Source: Hyphomicrobiales bacterium (GTDB lineage: Bacteria > Pseudomonadota > Alphaproteobacteria > Rhizobiales > Aestuariivirgaceae). From it: DNA of 9,407 nt. Below are positions 1-6,702 of the stretch, piece after piece. The stretch spans positions 1 to 9,407 of the forward strand of contig JAAURV010000099.1 in NCBI GenBank assembly GCA_012032065.1, read 5' to 3'. Position numbers and translations under genes: made by a program. Within the stretch, counting starts at the first letter, position 1. Each line of letters begins with the position of its first letter. Below the pieces are notes generated by a model, which ran no database searches, was not told where the DNA came from, and saw only the letters and a program-made list of their open reading frames with translations.

Positions 1-304
1 CGACCGTGTCGAGCAGATCTTCCGCCATTCCCGATTTTTCGAGAATGATTCCCATGAAGGTGAAGAAGGGAATGGCGAGCAGCGTGTCGTTCCGCATCAC
101 GTCGAGCACCCGTCCCGGCAGCGTGCGCAGCAATTCCCATGACAGCGATATCTCGTTCGAGTAGGGCGAGAGCTCGACCGCGATCACGAAGAACAGAAGC
201 CCGTTCGCCGCGAGCGAGAAGGCGACGGGATAGCCAAGCAGCAGAAACCCGATCAGCGACAGGAACATGATCGGCGCCAGATTATGGGCGATGAGTTCGA
301 TCAT
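1..304 (-). CDS. dctM: TRAP transporter large permease (DctM family), N-terminal part
   Basis: This is the large, roughly 12-helix membrane subunit of a tripartite ATP-independent periplasmic (TRAP) transporter, which moves organic acids using an ion gradient. About 101 N-terminal residues are visible before the window edge; the family is normally about 430 residues. The protein starts MIELIAHNLAPIMFLSLIGF, followed by a hydrophobic first helix and the LLGYPVAFSLAANGL stretch. Further on comes DTLLAIPFFTFMGIILEKSG, typical of DctM, where the 'AIPFF' segment is strongly conserved. The ATG overlaps the stop of dctQ as ATGA, so the two subunits are translationally coupled. The reading frame is open to the edge. 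Family assignment is firm; the substrate is unknown, with a carboxylate most likely. Confidence 0.93.
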   Translation of the reverse strand, partial: MIELIAHNLAPIMFLSLIGFLLLGYPVAFSLAANGLLFFVIAVELSPYSNEISLSWELLRTLPGRVLDVMRNDTLLAIPFFTFMGIILEKSGMAEDLLDTV

Positions 305-836
305 GCGTGACCGATTCCTCTGGGGGTCTCGTCAAGATCGCCTTTGAGAACCGCCACACGCTTGATGATTTCGGACAGCGCCTGAAGAAACAGAAGAACG
401 AATCCCGCCAGCACGGAAAGTTTCGCCGGCCACACGATGAGGCCTCCGGCATTGGCTGACATTTCGCCGCCGCGATAGGCTCCCAGAAAAACGGCCAGCC
501 GAGCCAGATCATGGTCAGCGTCAGCGGCAGCAGGAAGAAGATGTGACAGAAGAGATCGATCCAGTGGCGCGTGCGTTTGGAAAGCCGGCTTGAGACCACG
601 TCGATCCTGACATGCGCGTTGTTCTGCAGCACATAGGCCGCGGCCAGCATGAACACTGCCCCGAAGAAATGCCATTGCAGTTCGAGCCAGGCGTTGGAGC
701 TGATATCGAAGGCCTTGCGGATCACGGCATTGACGGCGCTCACCAGAACCGCGGCGAGGATAAGCCAGCGGATGTGATAGCCGATCATGCCGGTAACGAG
801 ATCGATGCCCCGGCTCAAGGCCAGCAGTACCTGCAC
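301..836 (-). CDS. dctQ: TRAP transporter small permease (DctQ family), frame interrupted
   Basis: This is the four-helix small membrane subunit that partners DctM. The start is GTG at 836, preceded by a GAGGGG ribosome site about 7 bases upstream. The first frame carries hydrophobic helices and the family-typical NAWLELQWHFFGAVFMLAAA and NNAHVRIDV segments, as far as WPFFWEPI. It then loses homology, while the next frame continues with GGEMSANAGGLIVWPAKL and a last helix ending at the TGA at 301-303, which overlaps the dctM start. One base appears to be missing near 470-476, in a CGCCGCCGCG run. Restoring it gives about 178 residues, normal for the family. As written, the first frame would end out of phase at 282. 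Sequencing error is more likely than decay, because both halves are well conserved. Confidence 0.88.
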
Positions 837-902
837 GCGTTTCCCCTCGAATGCGCGCCCCGCGGGTCCGGGGTCGTTGTGGCTTCGAACATGACGCGGT
901 AA
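837..902. promoter_or_regulatory. Divergent intergenic region between dctQ and mmcB
   Basis: These 66 bases separate two divergently transcribed genes, so both promoters must lie here or just inside the flanking genes. A GAGGGG Shine-Dalgarno sequence for dctQ is visible on the minus strand. I could not identify convincing -35/-10 pairs. A GAAC at 884-887 has no second GAAC seven bases on, so it does not make an alphaproteobacterial LexA box. Confidence 0.35.
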
Positions 903-1388
903 ATGTCATGCGTCAACACGGAGCGGGAACGCGTGGAATTGAGGCCCGATCTCAGGCAATCGGCGACGGCGGCGGCGGTGCAGCGCGGCGCTTGCCGCCT
1001 CCTGCGCCTGTCGGGCTTCGCCACGGTGACCGAGTTCACGCTGGTCTCGGGCCGCCGCGCCGATATTTTCGCGCTCGGCCGCGACGGCGAAATCTGGATC
1101 GTCGAGATCAAGTCGTCGATCGAGGATTTCCGCGCCGATCACAAATGGAACGACTACCGCGATTTCTGCGACAAGCTTTATTTCGCGATTCCGCAGACGC
1201 TCGATCCCGTCATCATTCCCGAAGCCGCCGGCCTGATCGTCGCCGATGCCTATGGCGCCGACATCCAGCGTCAACCCGAGCCGCATCCGCTCCACGCCTC
1301 GCGCCGCAAAGCCGTAACGCTCCAATTCGCCCGCGCCGCGGCGCTGAGATTGCACAGCCTCTACGATCCGGAAGCGGAGGCGCTGTGA
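903..1388 (+). CDS. mmcB: MmcB family DNA repair protein (PD-(D/E)xK-like nuclease fold)
   Basis: The product is a 161-residue protein of the MmcB family. In Caulobacter the family is linked to mitomycin C resistance and the DNA-damage response. The core motif is visible: E44, then RRADIFAL with D54, a short hairpin, and IWIVEIKSS with E68 and K70. This matches the D-x(n)-E-x-K pattern of PD-(D/E)xK nucleases. The following segment DFRADHKWNDYRDFCDKLYF is a strong family signature, as is the later YGADI. The start at 903 gives a normal-length protein; a GTG a few codons on (about 930) is a possible alternative. Its stop codon is shared with the start of the next gene. Nuclease activity is inferred from the fold and is not established by the sequence. 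Confidence 0.92.
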   Translation: MSCVNTERERVELRPDLRQSATAAAVQRGACRLLRLSGFATVTEFTLVSGRRADIFALGRDGEIWIVEIKSSIEDFRADHKWNDYRDFCDKLYFAIPQTLDPVIIPEAAGLIVADAYGADIQRQPEPHPLHASRRKAVTLQFARAAALRLHSLYDPEAEAL

Positions 1389-1875
1389 CCATTCGCATCG
1401 GCGCATGCGTGTGTTTTCTGCTTTGCATTTTCGCGCCGATAGCCGCCGCGGAAGAGCAGACGGCATGGATGAGTGGCGACGACATGCACAACACATTCGC
1501 CGGAAAACGCGTCGCCGGTGTCTATCCAAACGGCATCAAGTTCGAGGAGACTTACGCGCCTTCGGGCTCGATCGACTACAAGGACGATCTCAATCGCGAC
1601 ACCGGCAATTGGTCGATCTCGGGCGACAACTTCTGCTTCTTCTATCTGACGATGAACGGCGGCTGCTTCAAGCTCCATCGCGAGGGCAAGAACTGCTACC
1701 AGGCCGTGCTCGCTTCCGAAGCCGCGGCATCGAAGCGTGGCCCGCTGTCGAAGACCGGCTGGGCCGTCCTCATGTGGCGCGCGATTTACCGTCGACATGC
1801 ACGCCCGTTGTTTCGGAATTGGCTGGGAGAAGCGCCTCTCTCCGAAATTCGCCATCCCGGCGAGAGCCAGGATGA
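1385..1875 (+). CDS. Small secreted cysteine-containing protein of unknown function, probably frame-interrupted
   Basis: The start is a GTG at 1385 that overlaps the mmcB stop (GTGA), so translation is probably coupled. An N-terminal signal peptide is clear: VTIRIGACVCFLLCIFAPIA, then AAAEE, with cleavage after the AAA. The mature part holds GKRVAGVYPNGIKFEETYAP, GSIDYKDDLN, TGNWSISGDNFCFFY, GGCFKL and NCY. This resembles small periplasmic proteins common in alphaproteobacteria, but I know no function for them. The starting frame has no stop until 2348-2350, which would run deep into the antisense of the next gene and is implausible. Near 1781-1783 the sequence WRA in the first frame can be joined to DLPSTC in the next by adding one base. 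That supplies a fourth mature cysteine and ends at the TGA at 1873-1875 inside a hairpin repeat. This C-terminal reconstruction is inference. Confidence 0.55.
1853..1874. repeat. REP-like palindrome (CATCCCGGC / GCCAGGATG)
   Basis: Nine-base arms CATCCCGGC (1853-1861) and GCCAGGATG (1866-1874) flank a GAGA loop and pair with one mismatch. The sequence closely resembles the 'CATCCCGGCGAAAGCCGGGATG' class of repetitive extragenic palindromes that is common between genes in alphaproteobacteria. It lies between two convergent genes, where it could act as a bidirectional transcription terminator, although no T-run follows on either side. That role is inferred. Confidence 0.7.
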
Positions 1876-1906
1876 CGGAATCAAGGTATTCTGTGTGCTG
1901 ACGAAC

Positions 1907-2590
1907 TTACGCCGCTGCCTTTGCCTTGGCGTTCATCGCGGCGTAGATGTCCTCACCCAGGGGATCGAGGTTCTCGTCGTTGAGCTTGATGTAGAGCACC
2001 GCCGTGCCGCGCGGGCGGACGCGTTCGTGCCAGATGGTGGAGCCGAGGAACACGATCATGTCGCCCAGTTCCTCGTTCAGAAACTTCGCGTCCTTCGACT
2101 CGTAGATGCGCGCCAGATCGGGGCGCTCCTTATCGGTCATGAACACCGCCCGCTCGCCCTCATTCGCCGTGCGGTCGAGTCCCGGCATGATGCAAACGCT
2201 GGTGCCTTCGCCCAGGCTGATCGGAAGTCCAATCGACACCTTCGACGCGCCACGATCCTTGTGCGGATTGGGATAGTCCGGTGCGTCCATTTCGTACTGT
2301 TTCAGATGCCGTTCCGAAATGGCAATTTTCTCCGGCTTCAAACCGGTTAATGCCGCGATCCCGGCGCGGAATTCGAGCGCCGCCTCGTCCGAGCCGAAGT
2401 CGAAAACGAACTGCTGCTTCTTGCCTCCAATCCGCCACTTCTCTTTCTCGGTCACGTTGCCCGCCATCGAACGGCCGTGAAAATCCTTAAGATATTTCAT
2501 GAATTCGTCCGAGAGCACATCCTTGAGCAGGATGTAGCCCTGTCCCTCGAACGCCTTGCGGCTCTTCCCCAGATCGCGCTTGAACATCAT
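1907..2590 (-). CDS. Putative 2OG-Fe(II) oxygenase (phytanoyl-CoA dioxygenase-like)
   Basis: The product is a 227-residue soluble protein. The opening GYILLKDVLSDEFMKYL resembles the N-terminal strand and helix of phytanoyl-CoA dioxygenase-like enzymes. An HxD metal motif is present (NPHKDRGASK, H110 and D112). A distal histidine sits in GSTIWHERVRPRGTAVLYIK (H188), followed by arginines that could hold 2-oxoglutarate (R192 or R194). This H-D...H triad on a predicted double-stranded beta-helix supports an Fe(II)/2-oxoglutarate oxygenase, but the substrate is unknown. The start at 2590 is chosen because AGAGGTG lies 5 bases upstream; an in-frame start at 2629 lacks a comparable site. It lies downstream of regA on the same strand, separated by a 185-base gap holding a large inverted repeat, so co-transcription is doubtful. 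Confidence 0.65.
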   Translation of the reverse strand: MMFKRDLGKSRKAFEGQGYILLKDVLSDEFMKYLKDFHGRSMAGNVTEKEKWRIGGKKQQFVFDFGSDEAALEFRAGIAALTGLKPEKIAISERHLKQYEMDAPDYPNPHKDRGASKVSIGLPISLGEGTSVCIMPGLDRTANEGERAVFMTDKERPDLARIYESKDAKFLNEELGDMIVFLGSTIWHERVRPRGTAVLYIKLNDENLDPLGEDIYAAMNAKAKAAA

Positions 2591-2684
2591 TGTCGCACCT
2601 CTATTGCTGAACTTGCCGTCGTTAACCAAGCAACCCCCGTGCCAGGGGCAGGGACGGTTCCATTGATGGTTTCCAACCGGTAAA

Positions 2685-2777
2685 CAGAGGTCAGGTGTCG
2701 GGTGCCAGGTATCAGGTGTCAGGTATCAGAAATCTGATCTTTGACTACTGACACCTGGCACCTGACACCTGACACCT
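2685..2777. repeat. Heptanucleotide repeat array in inverted orientation (CAGGTGT units)
   Basis: The left arm has five 7-base units of the form CAGGTRT, some degenerate, at 2692-2726, with a further degraded unit at 2685-2691. The right arm at 2751-2777 carries four units of the reverse complement (ACACCTG). Bases 2693-2715 pair with 2748-2770 except at two positions. The 32-base loop between them contains its own short palindrome, ATCAGA-AA-TCTGAT (2725-2738). The right arm runs into the regA stop codon (2776-2778). It could protect or terminate the regBA transcript, although only a TTT follows the stem. It recalls the short tandemly repeated heptamers known in some bacteria. Confidence 0.85.
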
Positions 2778-3321
2778 ACTTCGGCGCCCTCTTCGCCAGG
2801 ATCCGCTGCAGCGTCCTCCGGTGCATGTTCAGCCGGCGCGCCGTCTCCGAGACGTTGCGGTTGCAGAGTTCGTAGACGCGCTGGATATGCTCCCAGCGCA
2901 CCCTGTCCGCCGACATGGGATTTTCGGGCAGCGCCGTCCGCGTTGAGGTATCGGAGATTAGCGCGCCATGCACCGCGTCTGCATCCGCGGGCTTCGCCAG
3001 ATAGTCGATGGCGCCGAGCTTCACTGCCGTCACCGCGGTCGCGATGTTGCCGTATCCCGTCAGCACCACGGCGCGCGCATCGGGCCTCGCCGCATGCAGC
3101 GCCTCGATCACGTCGAGTCCGTTTCCATCGCCGAGCCGCAAGTCCACCACCGCATAACCAGGCGCTGACTGCCGCACCTGCTCGATCCCCTCCGCCACCG
3201 ACTCCGCCGTCCGTACCGCGAAGCCGCGAGTCTCCATGGCGCGCGCCAACCGCATCAGAAACGGCTTGTCGTCATCGACAAGCAGCAGCGTCATATCGGC
3301 TGGCAGTGTTGGCGCGATCAT
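2776..3321 (-). CDS. regA: RegA/PrrA/ActR-type redox response regulator
   Basis: The product is a 181-residue global redox regulator, close to the usual length of about 184. The receiver domain (about 10-125) has the acidic pocket LLLVDDDKP (D16-D18), phospho-acceptor D60 in YAVVDLRLGDGNG, T88 in VVLTGYGN and K110 in DYLAKPAD. A linker is followed by a Fis-type helix-turn-helix, NVSETARRLNMHRRTLQRIL, ending AKRAPK; this recognition helix is nearly invariant in the RegA family. The chosen start is ATG at 3321, with GAGG 6 bases upstream. Upstream in-frame starts would add a basic tail overlapping the kinase gene. It lies 13 bases after regB, so the two form one operon. In relatives RegA controls respiration, nitrogen and carbon fixation, and hydrogenase genes; its targets here are unknown. 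Confidence 0.95.
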   Translation of the reverse strand: MIAPTLPADMTLLLVDDDKPFLMRLARAMETRGFAVRTAESVAEGIEQVRQSAPGYAVVDLRLGDGNGLDVIEALHAARPDARAVVLTGYGNIATAVTAVKLGAIDYLAKPADADAVHGALISDTSTRTALPENPMSADRVRWEHIQRVYELCNRNVSETARRLNMHRRTLQRILAKRAPK

Positions 3322-3334
3322 ATGAAGCCTCGTT

Positions 3335-4672
3335 TCATGTCGCGGCCGCGTTTGCCACATTTCCGGACAATGTGCCAGCTTCGACGGCCGGCCTCGGCCA
3401 CACGATGGAGATTTCGGCGCCATTGCCCGGATTGGCCAGCGCCACCGAAGCACCCGATCGCTCGAGCAAGGTCTTGGCGATAAAGAACCCAAGCCCCATC
3501 CCTTGATGTCCGCCATCGGCTTCACCCGCGCCATATCCGGGCCGCGTGGTCACGAACGGATCGCCCAATCGCTCGAACACGCCCTGCTGAAATCCCGGCC
3601 CATCGTCGGACACGGTGATGTTCACGTCCACGGGCGTCCAGTTGGCCTTGACGATCACGGTCGACACCGCGAAATCGACCGCGTTCTCGAGGATGTTTCC
3701 GAGCCCATAACCGATCGCGGGATTTCTTCGAAGAACCGGCTCCGGCCCCATGCCGGCCGCCTGCACATCGATCTCGATATCCGGGCCGCGCAACGGCGCC
3801 ACCAGATCCTCGACCAATGACGTCAGCTTCACCTGCTGATAGATGTCGTCGGCTGGCGTATCGCGGTTCGCGAGCCGCGCCAGAATATCGCGGCAGCGGC
3901 TGGCCTGCCCGATCAACAGATCAATATCCTCCGTATGCGGACCATCAGGCGGAAGCTCGCGCTTCAATTCCTTGGCGACGAGCGCAATCGTCGCCAGCGG
4001 CGTCCCCAATTCATGCGCCGCCGCGGCCGCCAATCCGTCGAGCGCGGACAACCGTTGCTCCCGCGCCAGCACCAATTCCGTTGCGGTCAGCGCCGCAGAC
4101 ATCTGCCGCGCTTCCTCGGCGATGCGCCGCGCATAGATCGCGGAGAACACGACGCCGCACACGATCGCCACCCACATGCCTGTCACATAGATCTGCGGCA
4201 GCGAGAGCGGCACGCCGCCGCTCCAAGGGAGCGGCAAATGAACGAAGGCCAGGATCGAGGCGCAGACAAAGGCGAAGGCGCTCAATGCCAGCGTCCACCG
4301 CAACTGCAACGACGTGGCCGAAACCGTCACCGGAACCAGAAACAGAAACGAAAACGGATTCTCCAATCCTCCTGTCAGATAGAGAAGGGCGGCAAGCTGC
4401 AGGATGTCGTAGCCAAGCAGCAGCGCCGTGGCGCGCGACGTGAGTCTTGTGCTCGAAGGCCAGCGAATGGCGAGAAAGACATTAAGCCACGCGCTGAGCG
4501 CGATCACGGCGAGGCACCAGCCCAGCGGCAGCGGAAACTCCATGCCGAAATAGACGCCGAGCACCGCGACCGACTGCCCAATCACCGCCATCCAGCGCAG
4601 CCGCACCAGCGTCCTGAGGCTGGGCAGTTCCTCCGGCCCCGCCGCGGATTTCCATGTCGGCCTGAATTCCAT
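3335..4672 (-). CDS. regB: RegB/PrrB/ActS-type redox sensor histidine kinase
   Basis: The product is a 445-residue membrane-bound sensor kinase that phosphorylates RegA. Six hydrophobic segments span about 25-180. They include GGLENPF (101-107), the quinone-binding heptapeptide of RegB. The H-box is LAAAAAHELGTPLATI with phospho-acceptor H220. C260 in QASRCRDIL lies exactly 40 residues after it, the same spacing as H225 and the redox-active C265 of Rhodobacter capsulatus RegB. ATP-binding motifs follow: N-box GNILENAVDFA, G1 VSDDGPGF and G2 GMGLGFFIAK. The start at 4672 is preceded by GGAG about 7 bases upstream; a longer version would reach into senC, divergent on the other strand. All signalling residues are present, so the kinase should be functional and responsive to both quinone pool and thiol redox state. 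Confidence 0.95.
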   Translation of the reverse strand: MEFRPTWKSAAGPEELPSLRTLVRLRWMAVIGQSVAVLGVYFGMEFPLPLGWCLAVIALSAWLNVFLAIRWPSSTRLTSRATALLLGYDILQLAALLYLTGGLENPFSFLFLVPVTVSATSLQLRWTLALSAFAFVCASILAFVHLPLPWSGGVPLSLPQIYVTGMWVAIVCGVVFSAIYARRIAEEARQMSAALTATELVLAREQRLSALDGLAAAAAHELGTPLATIALVAKELKRELPPDGPHTEDIDLLIGQASRCRDILARLANRDTPADDIYQQVKLTSLVEDLVAPLRGPDIEIDVQAAGMGPEPVLRRNPAIGYGLGNILENAVDFAVSTVIVKANWTPVDVNITVSDDGPGFQQGVFERLGDPFVTTRPGYGAGEADGGHQGMGLGFFIAKTLLERSGASVALANPGNGAEISIVWPRPAVEAGTLSGNVANAAAT

Positions 4673-4724
4673 GCAGAACTCCAAAGCGCACACTATATTG
4701 TAGGCTAGAAGAAAGGGAGTTTGA
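4673..4724. promoter_or_regulatory. Short divergent promoter region between regB and senC
   Basis: Only 52 bases separate the divergent starts. An AT-rich core (CTATATTGTAG, 4692-4702) is the only candidate for -10 elements: TATATT on the plus strand and TACAAT on the minus strand. Matching -35 sites would have to lie within the opposite gene. AAGGGAG at 4713-4719 is the senC ribosome site. Shared control of the two transcripts, perhaps by RegA itself as in Rhodobacter, is inferred from the arrangement. Confidence 0.4.
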
Positions 4725-5336
4725 ATGCCCGTAAGCACCGCCCGCAAAATCTACGTAACCGTCGCCGGAGTGGCCGTTCTCCTCCTGGCAGCGCTGTGGG
4801 TGTATCTCATGGCCTACCCGCCAGGACGCCAGCCAACTGGAACCGGCACCGCTCTGGTCGGCGGCCCCTTCACCCTTGTCGATCACACCGGCAAGCGGGT
4901 CACCGAAGCCACCTTCCGCGGCAAATACATGCTGATTTTCTTCGGCTTCACCTATTGCCCCGACATCTGCCCCACGGAATTGCAAGTCATGTCGGCAGCG
5001 CTCGACGAACTCGGCGCCGCGGGCGAAGCCATCCAGCCCATCTTCATTACCGTGGACCCCGAGCGTGATTCGCCCGAAACGATGCAAGCCTATGTCGCCA
5101 ACTTCCATCCCCGCATGGTGGGGCTCACCGGCAGTTTGGAAGAAATCTCCGCTGTGGCAAAAGCGTATCGCGTCTATTTTAAGAAGAGCGGTGAAGGCGA
5201 CGCATACCTGATGGACCACTCGAGCATCGTCTACCTCATGGACAAGGAAGGTAAGTTCTTGAAACATTTCACTTATTCGGCAGATGCGAAGGCCCTGGCG
5301 AAAAGCCTCTCCGAGGCCATCGAGGCCGGCGGATAG
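4725..5336 (+). CDS. senC: SCO1/SenC/PrrC family copper chaperone for cytochrome oxidase
   Basis: The 203-residue, inner-membrane-anchored protein has a thioredoxin fold facing the periplasm. One N-terminal membrane helix (about 8-30) precedes the domain. The copper ligands are all present: C78 and C82 in FTYCPDICPTEL and H165 in YLMDHSSIVYL. The family motif ITVDPERDSPE follows the second strand. These proteins deliver copper to the CuA site of cytochrome c oxidase, and in Rhodobacter they are encoded beside regB/regA and affect their signalling. The start has a strong AAGGGAG site 5 bases upstream. In R. capsulatus senC shares a transcript with regA; here regA instead follows regB and senC is divergent alone, which is a modest rearrangement. 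Confidence 0.95.
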   Translation: MPVSTARKIYVTVAGVAVLLLAALWVYLMAYPPGRQPTGTGTALVGGPFTLVDHTGKRVTEATFRGKYMLIFFGFTYCPDICPTELQVMSAALDELGAAGEAIQPIFITVDPERDSPETMQAYVANFHPRMVGLTGSLEEISAVAKAYRVYFKKSGEGDAYLMDHSSIVYLMDKEGKFLKHFTYSADAKALAKSLSEAIEAGG

Positions 5337-5480
5337 CAATCCGGCGAGGTTTCCATGGCGTAACCCCGATATGGTCATAAGACGAAAGTGTGTGGCTAAT
5401 CATTTGCTTGGCGTGAACGGAGTTGTTACGTTTGCAGCGCAGCATCGGTATTTGCCGACCTGACAACCGGGGGCTAGTGA
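5337..5480. promoter_or_regulatory. Intergenic region upstream of phaZ
   Basis: These 144 bases separate senC from phaZ on the same strand. A small hairpin CGGAT-AGCA-ATCCG overlaps the senC stop codon but has no T-run. A possible but weak phaZ promoter is TTGCTT (5404-5409) followed after 17 bases by TACGTT (5427-5432). I see no FNR-type or other recognisable operator. The gap suggests a separate phaZ-metallopeptidase transcript. Confidence 0.3.
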
Positions 5481-6702
5481 ATGCTTTATTACCTCTACGA
5501 GATGAACCACGCGGCCATGCTGCCCATCCGGGCGGCCGCCGATCTCGGCTTGAATTTCTGGCAAAGCCCGTCGAATCCGCTCTCTTCCACCTTCGTCGGA
5601 CGCTCCATGGCCGCCTCTCTCGAAATGTTCGAGCGCGCCACCCGCCGCTATGGCAAACCTGCCTTCGAAATCGACTCGGTGATCGTGGGCAACGAGTGCC
5701 TCAGCGTCTCCGAGAAAGTTGTCTGGGCGAAACCCTTCTGCGATCTTCTGCACTTCGAAAAACAGGACAGCACCCGCAAGGAAGCAAAGCTTCTCATCGT
5801 CGCCCCCCATGTCGGGCCACTACGCAACGCTCCTACGCGGCACCGTGGAAGCCATGCTTCCATACCACGATGTCTACATCACCGACTGGGTCGATGCCCG
5901 CACCGTTTCCTTGAGCAAAGGCAGCTTCGACCTCGACGACTACATCGATTACGTGACCGAGATGCTGCACACGCTTGGCCCCGGCACATTCGTGATGGCC
6001 GTATGCCAGCCATCGGTTCCGGTGATGGCAGCGGTCTCGATCATGAACGCGAAGAACGATCCCTGCGCTCCTCCAGCGATGGTGCTGATGGGCGGGCCGA
6101 TCGATACCCGCCGCAATCCAACGGCCGTCAACAAACTCGCCGAGGAGCGCGGCGTTGCGTGGTTCCGGAAGAACTCCACCATGACCGTGCCGCCGCCGCA
6201 TGCCGGAATGTTGCGCCAAGTCTATCCCGGTTTCCTGCAATTGTCCGGCTTCATGACCATGAATCTCGACAAGCATGTCGATGCCCATCGCGAACTGTTT
6301 TGGCACATGGTCGAAGGCGACGGCGATAGCGCCGACAAACACATCGCGTTCTACGACGAATACATGTCGGTGATGGATCTGACCGCCGAATTCTATCTGC
6401 AAACCGTCGAGCGCGTGTTCGTCAATCACGATCTGCCGAAAGGCACCTTCAAGCATCGCGGCATCGCCGTCGATCCCTCCAAGATCACCCGCACCGCGCT
6501 GATGACCGTCGAAGGCGAGCGCGACGATATCTCCGGTGTCGGCCAGACCGAAGCCGCGCACGATCTGTGTTCATCGCTTGCCCCGGAAAAGAAGTTGCAC
6601 CATCTGCAAAAAGGCGTCGGCCACTACGGCGTCTTCAACGGCAACAAGTTCCGCAAGGAAGTCGTGCCGCGCATCGTTTCCTTCCTGAACGCGCAAGGCT
6701 AA
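5481..6702 (+). CDS. phaZ: Intracellular poly(3-hydroxybutyrate) depolymerase, frame interrupted by a poly-C run
   Basis: The enzyme hydrolyses stored polyhydroxybutyrate granules. The N-terminus MLYYLYEMNHAAMLPIRAAA is the family signature, which fixes the start at 5481; GGGGG lies 7 bases upstream. The first frame runs to KLLIVAP; the continuation MSGHYATLLRGTVEAMLP is in another frame. Removing one C from the six at 5803-5808 joins them into a 406-residue protein, the normal size. In that protein the catalytic triad is complete: C175 in VMAVCQPSVP (the cysteine lipase-box of this family), D348 or D349 in EGERDDISG and H381 in GVGHYGVFNG. These correspond to C183, D355 and H388 of the Ralstonia enzyme. 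The stop overlaps the next start (TAATG). As written only fragments would be made: the first frame ends near 6329. Confidence 0.92.

Noticed and set aside
880..902. Possible LexA box upstream of mmcB
   Set aside because: Only one GAAC half-site is present; the partner seven bases on reads GGTA, so it does not meet the GTTC-N7-GTTC pattern or its complement.
851..2350. A 499-codon plus-strand open frame
   Set aside because: Its first part is out of frame with mmcB and its last part is antisense to the oxygenase gene; only the section from 1385 to about 1780 shows protein-like features. Long open shadows are expected at this GC content.
2685..2777. CRISPR-like array
   Set aside because: Units are 7 bases, contiguous with no spacers, and in inverted orientation; this is a simple tandem heptamer palindrome.
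2776..3534. Extended N-terminus for RegA (start at 3534)
   Set aside because: The extra 71 residues overlap the kinase gene, are basic and low in homology, and a proper ribosome site precedes the ATG at 3321.
3935..4708. A 257-codon plus-strand open frame opposite regB
   Set aside because: Arginine-rich, low-complexity translation typical of a GC-rich antisense frame, and regB on the other strand is fully conserved.
5833..6561. A minus-strand open frame within phaZ
   Set aside because: His- and Gly-rich shadow; the plus strand encodes the catalytic part of the depolymerase.
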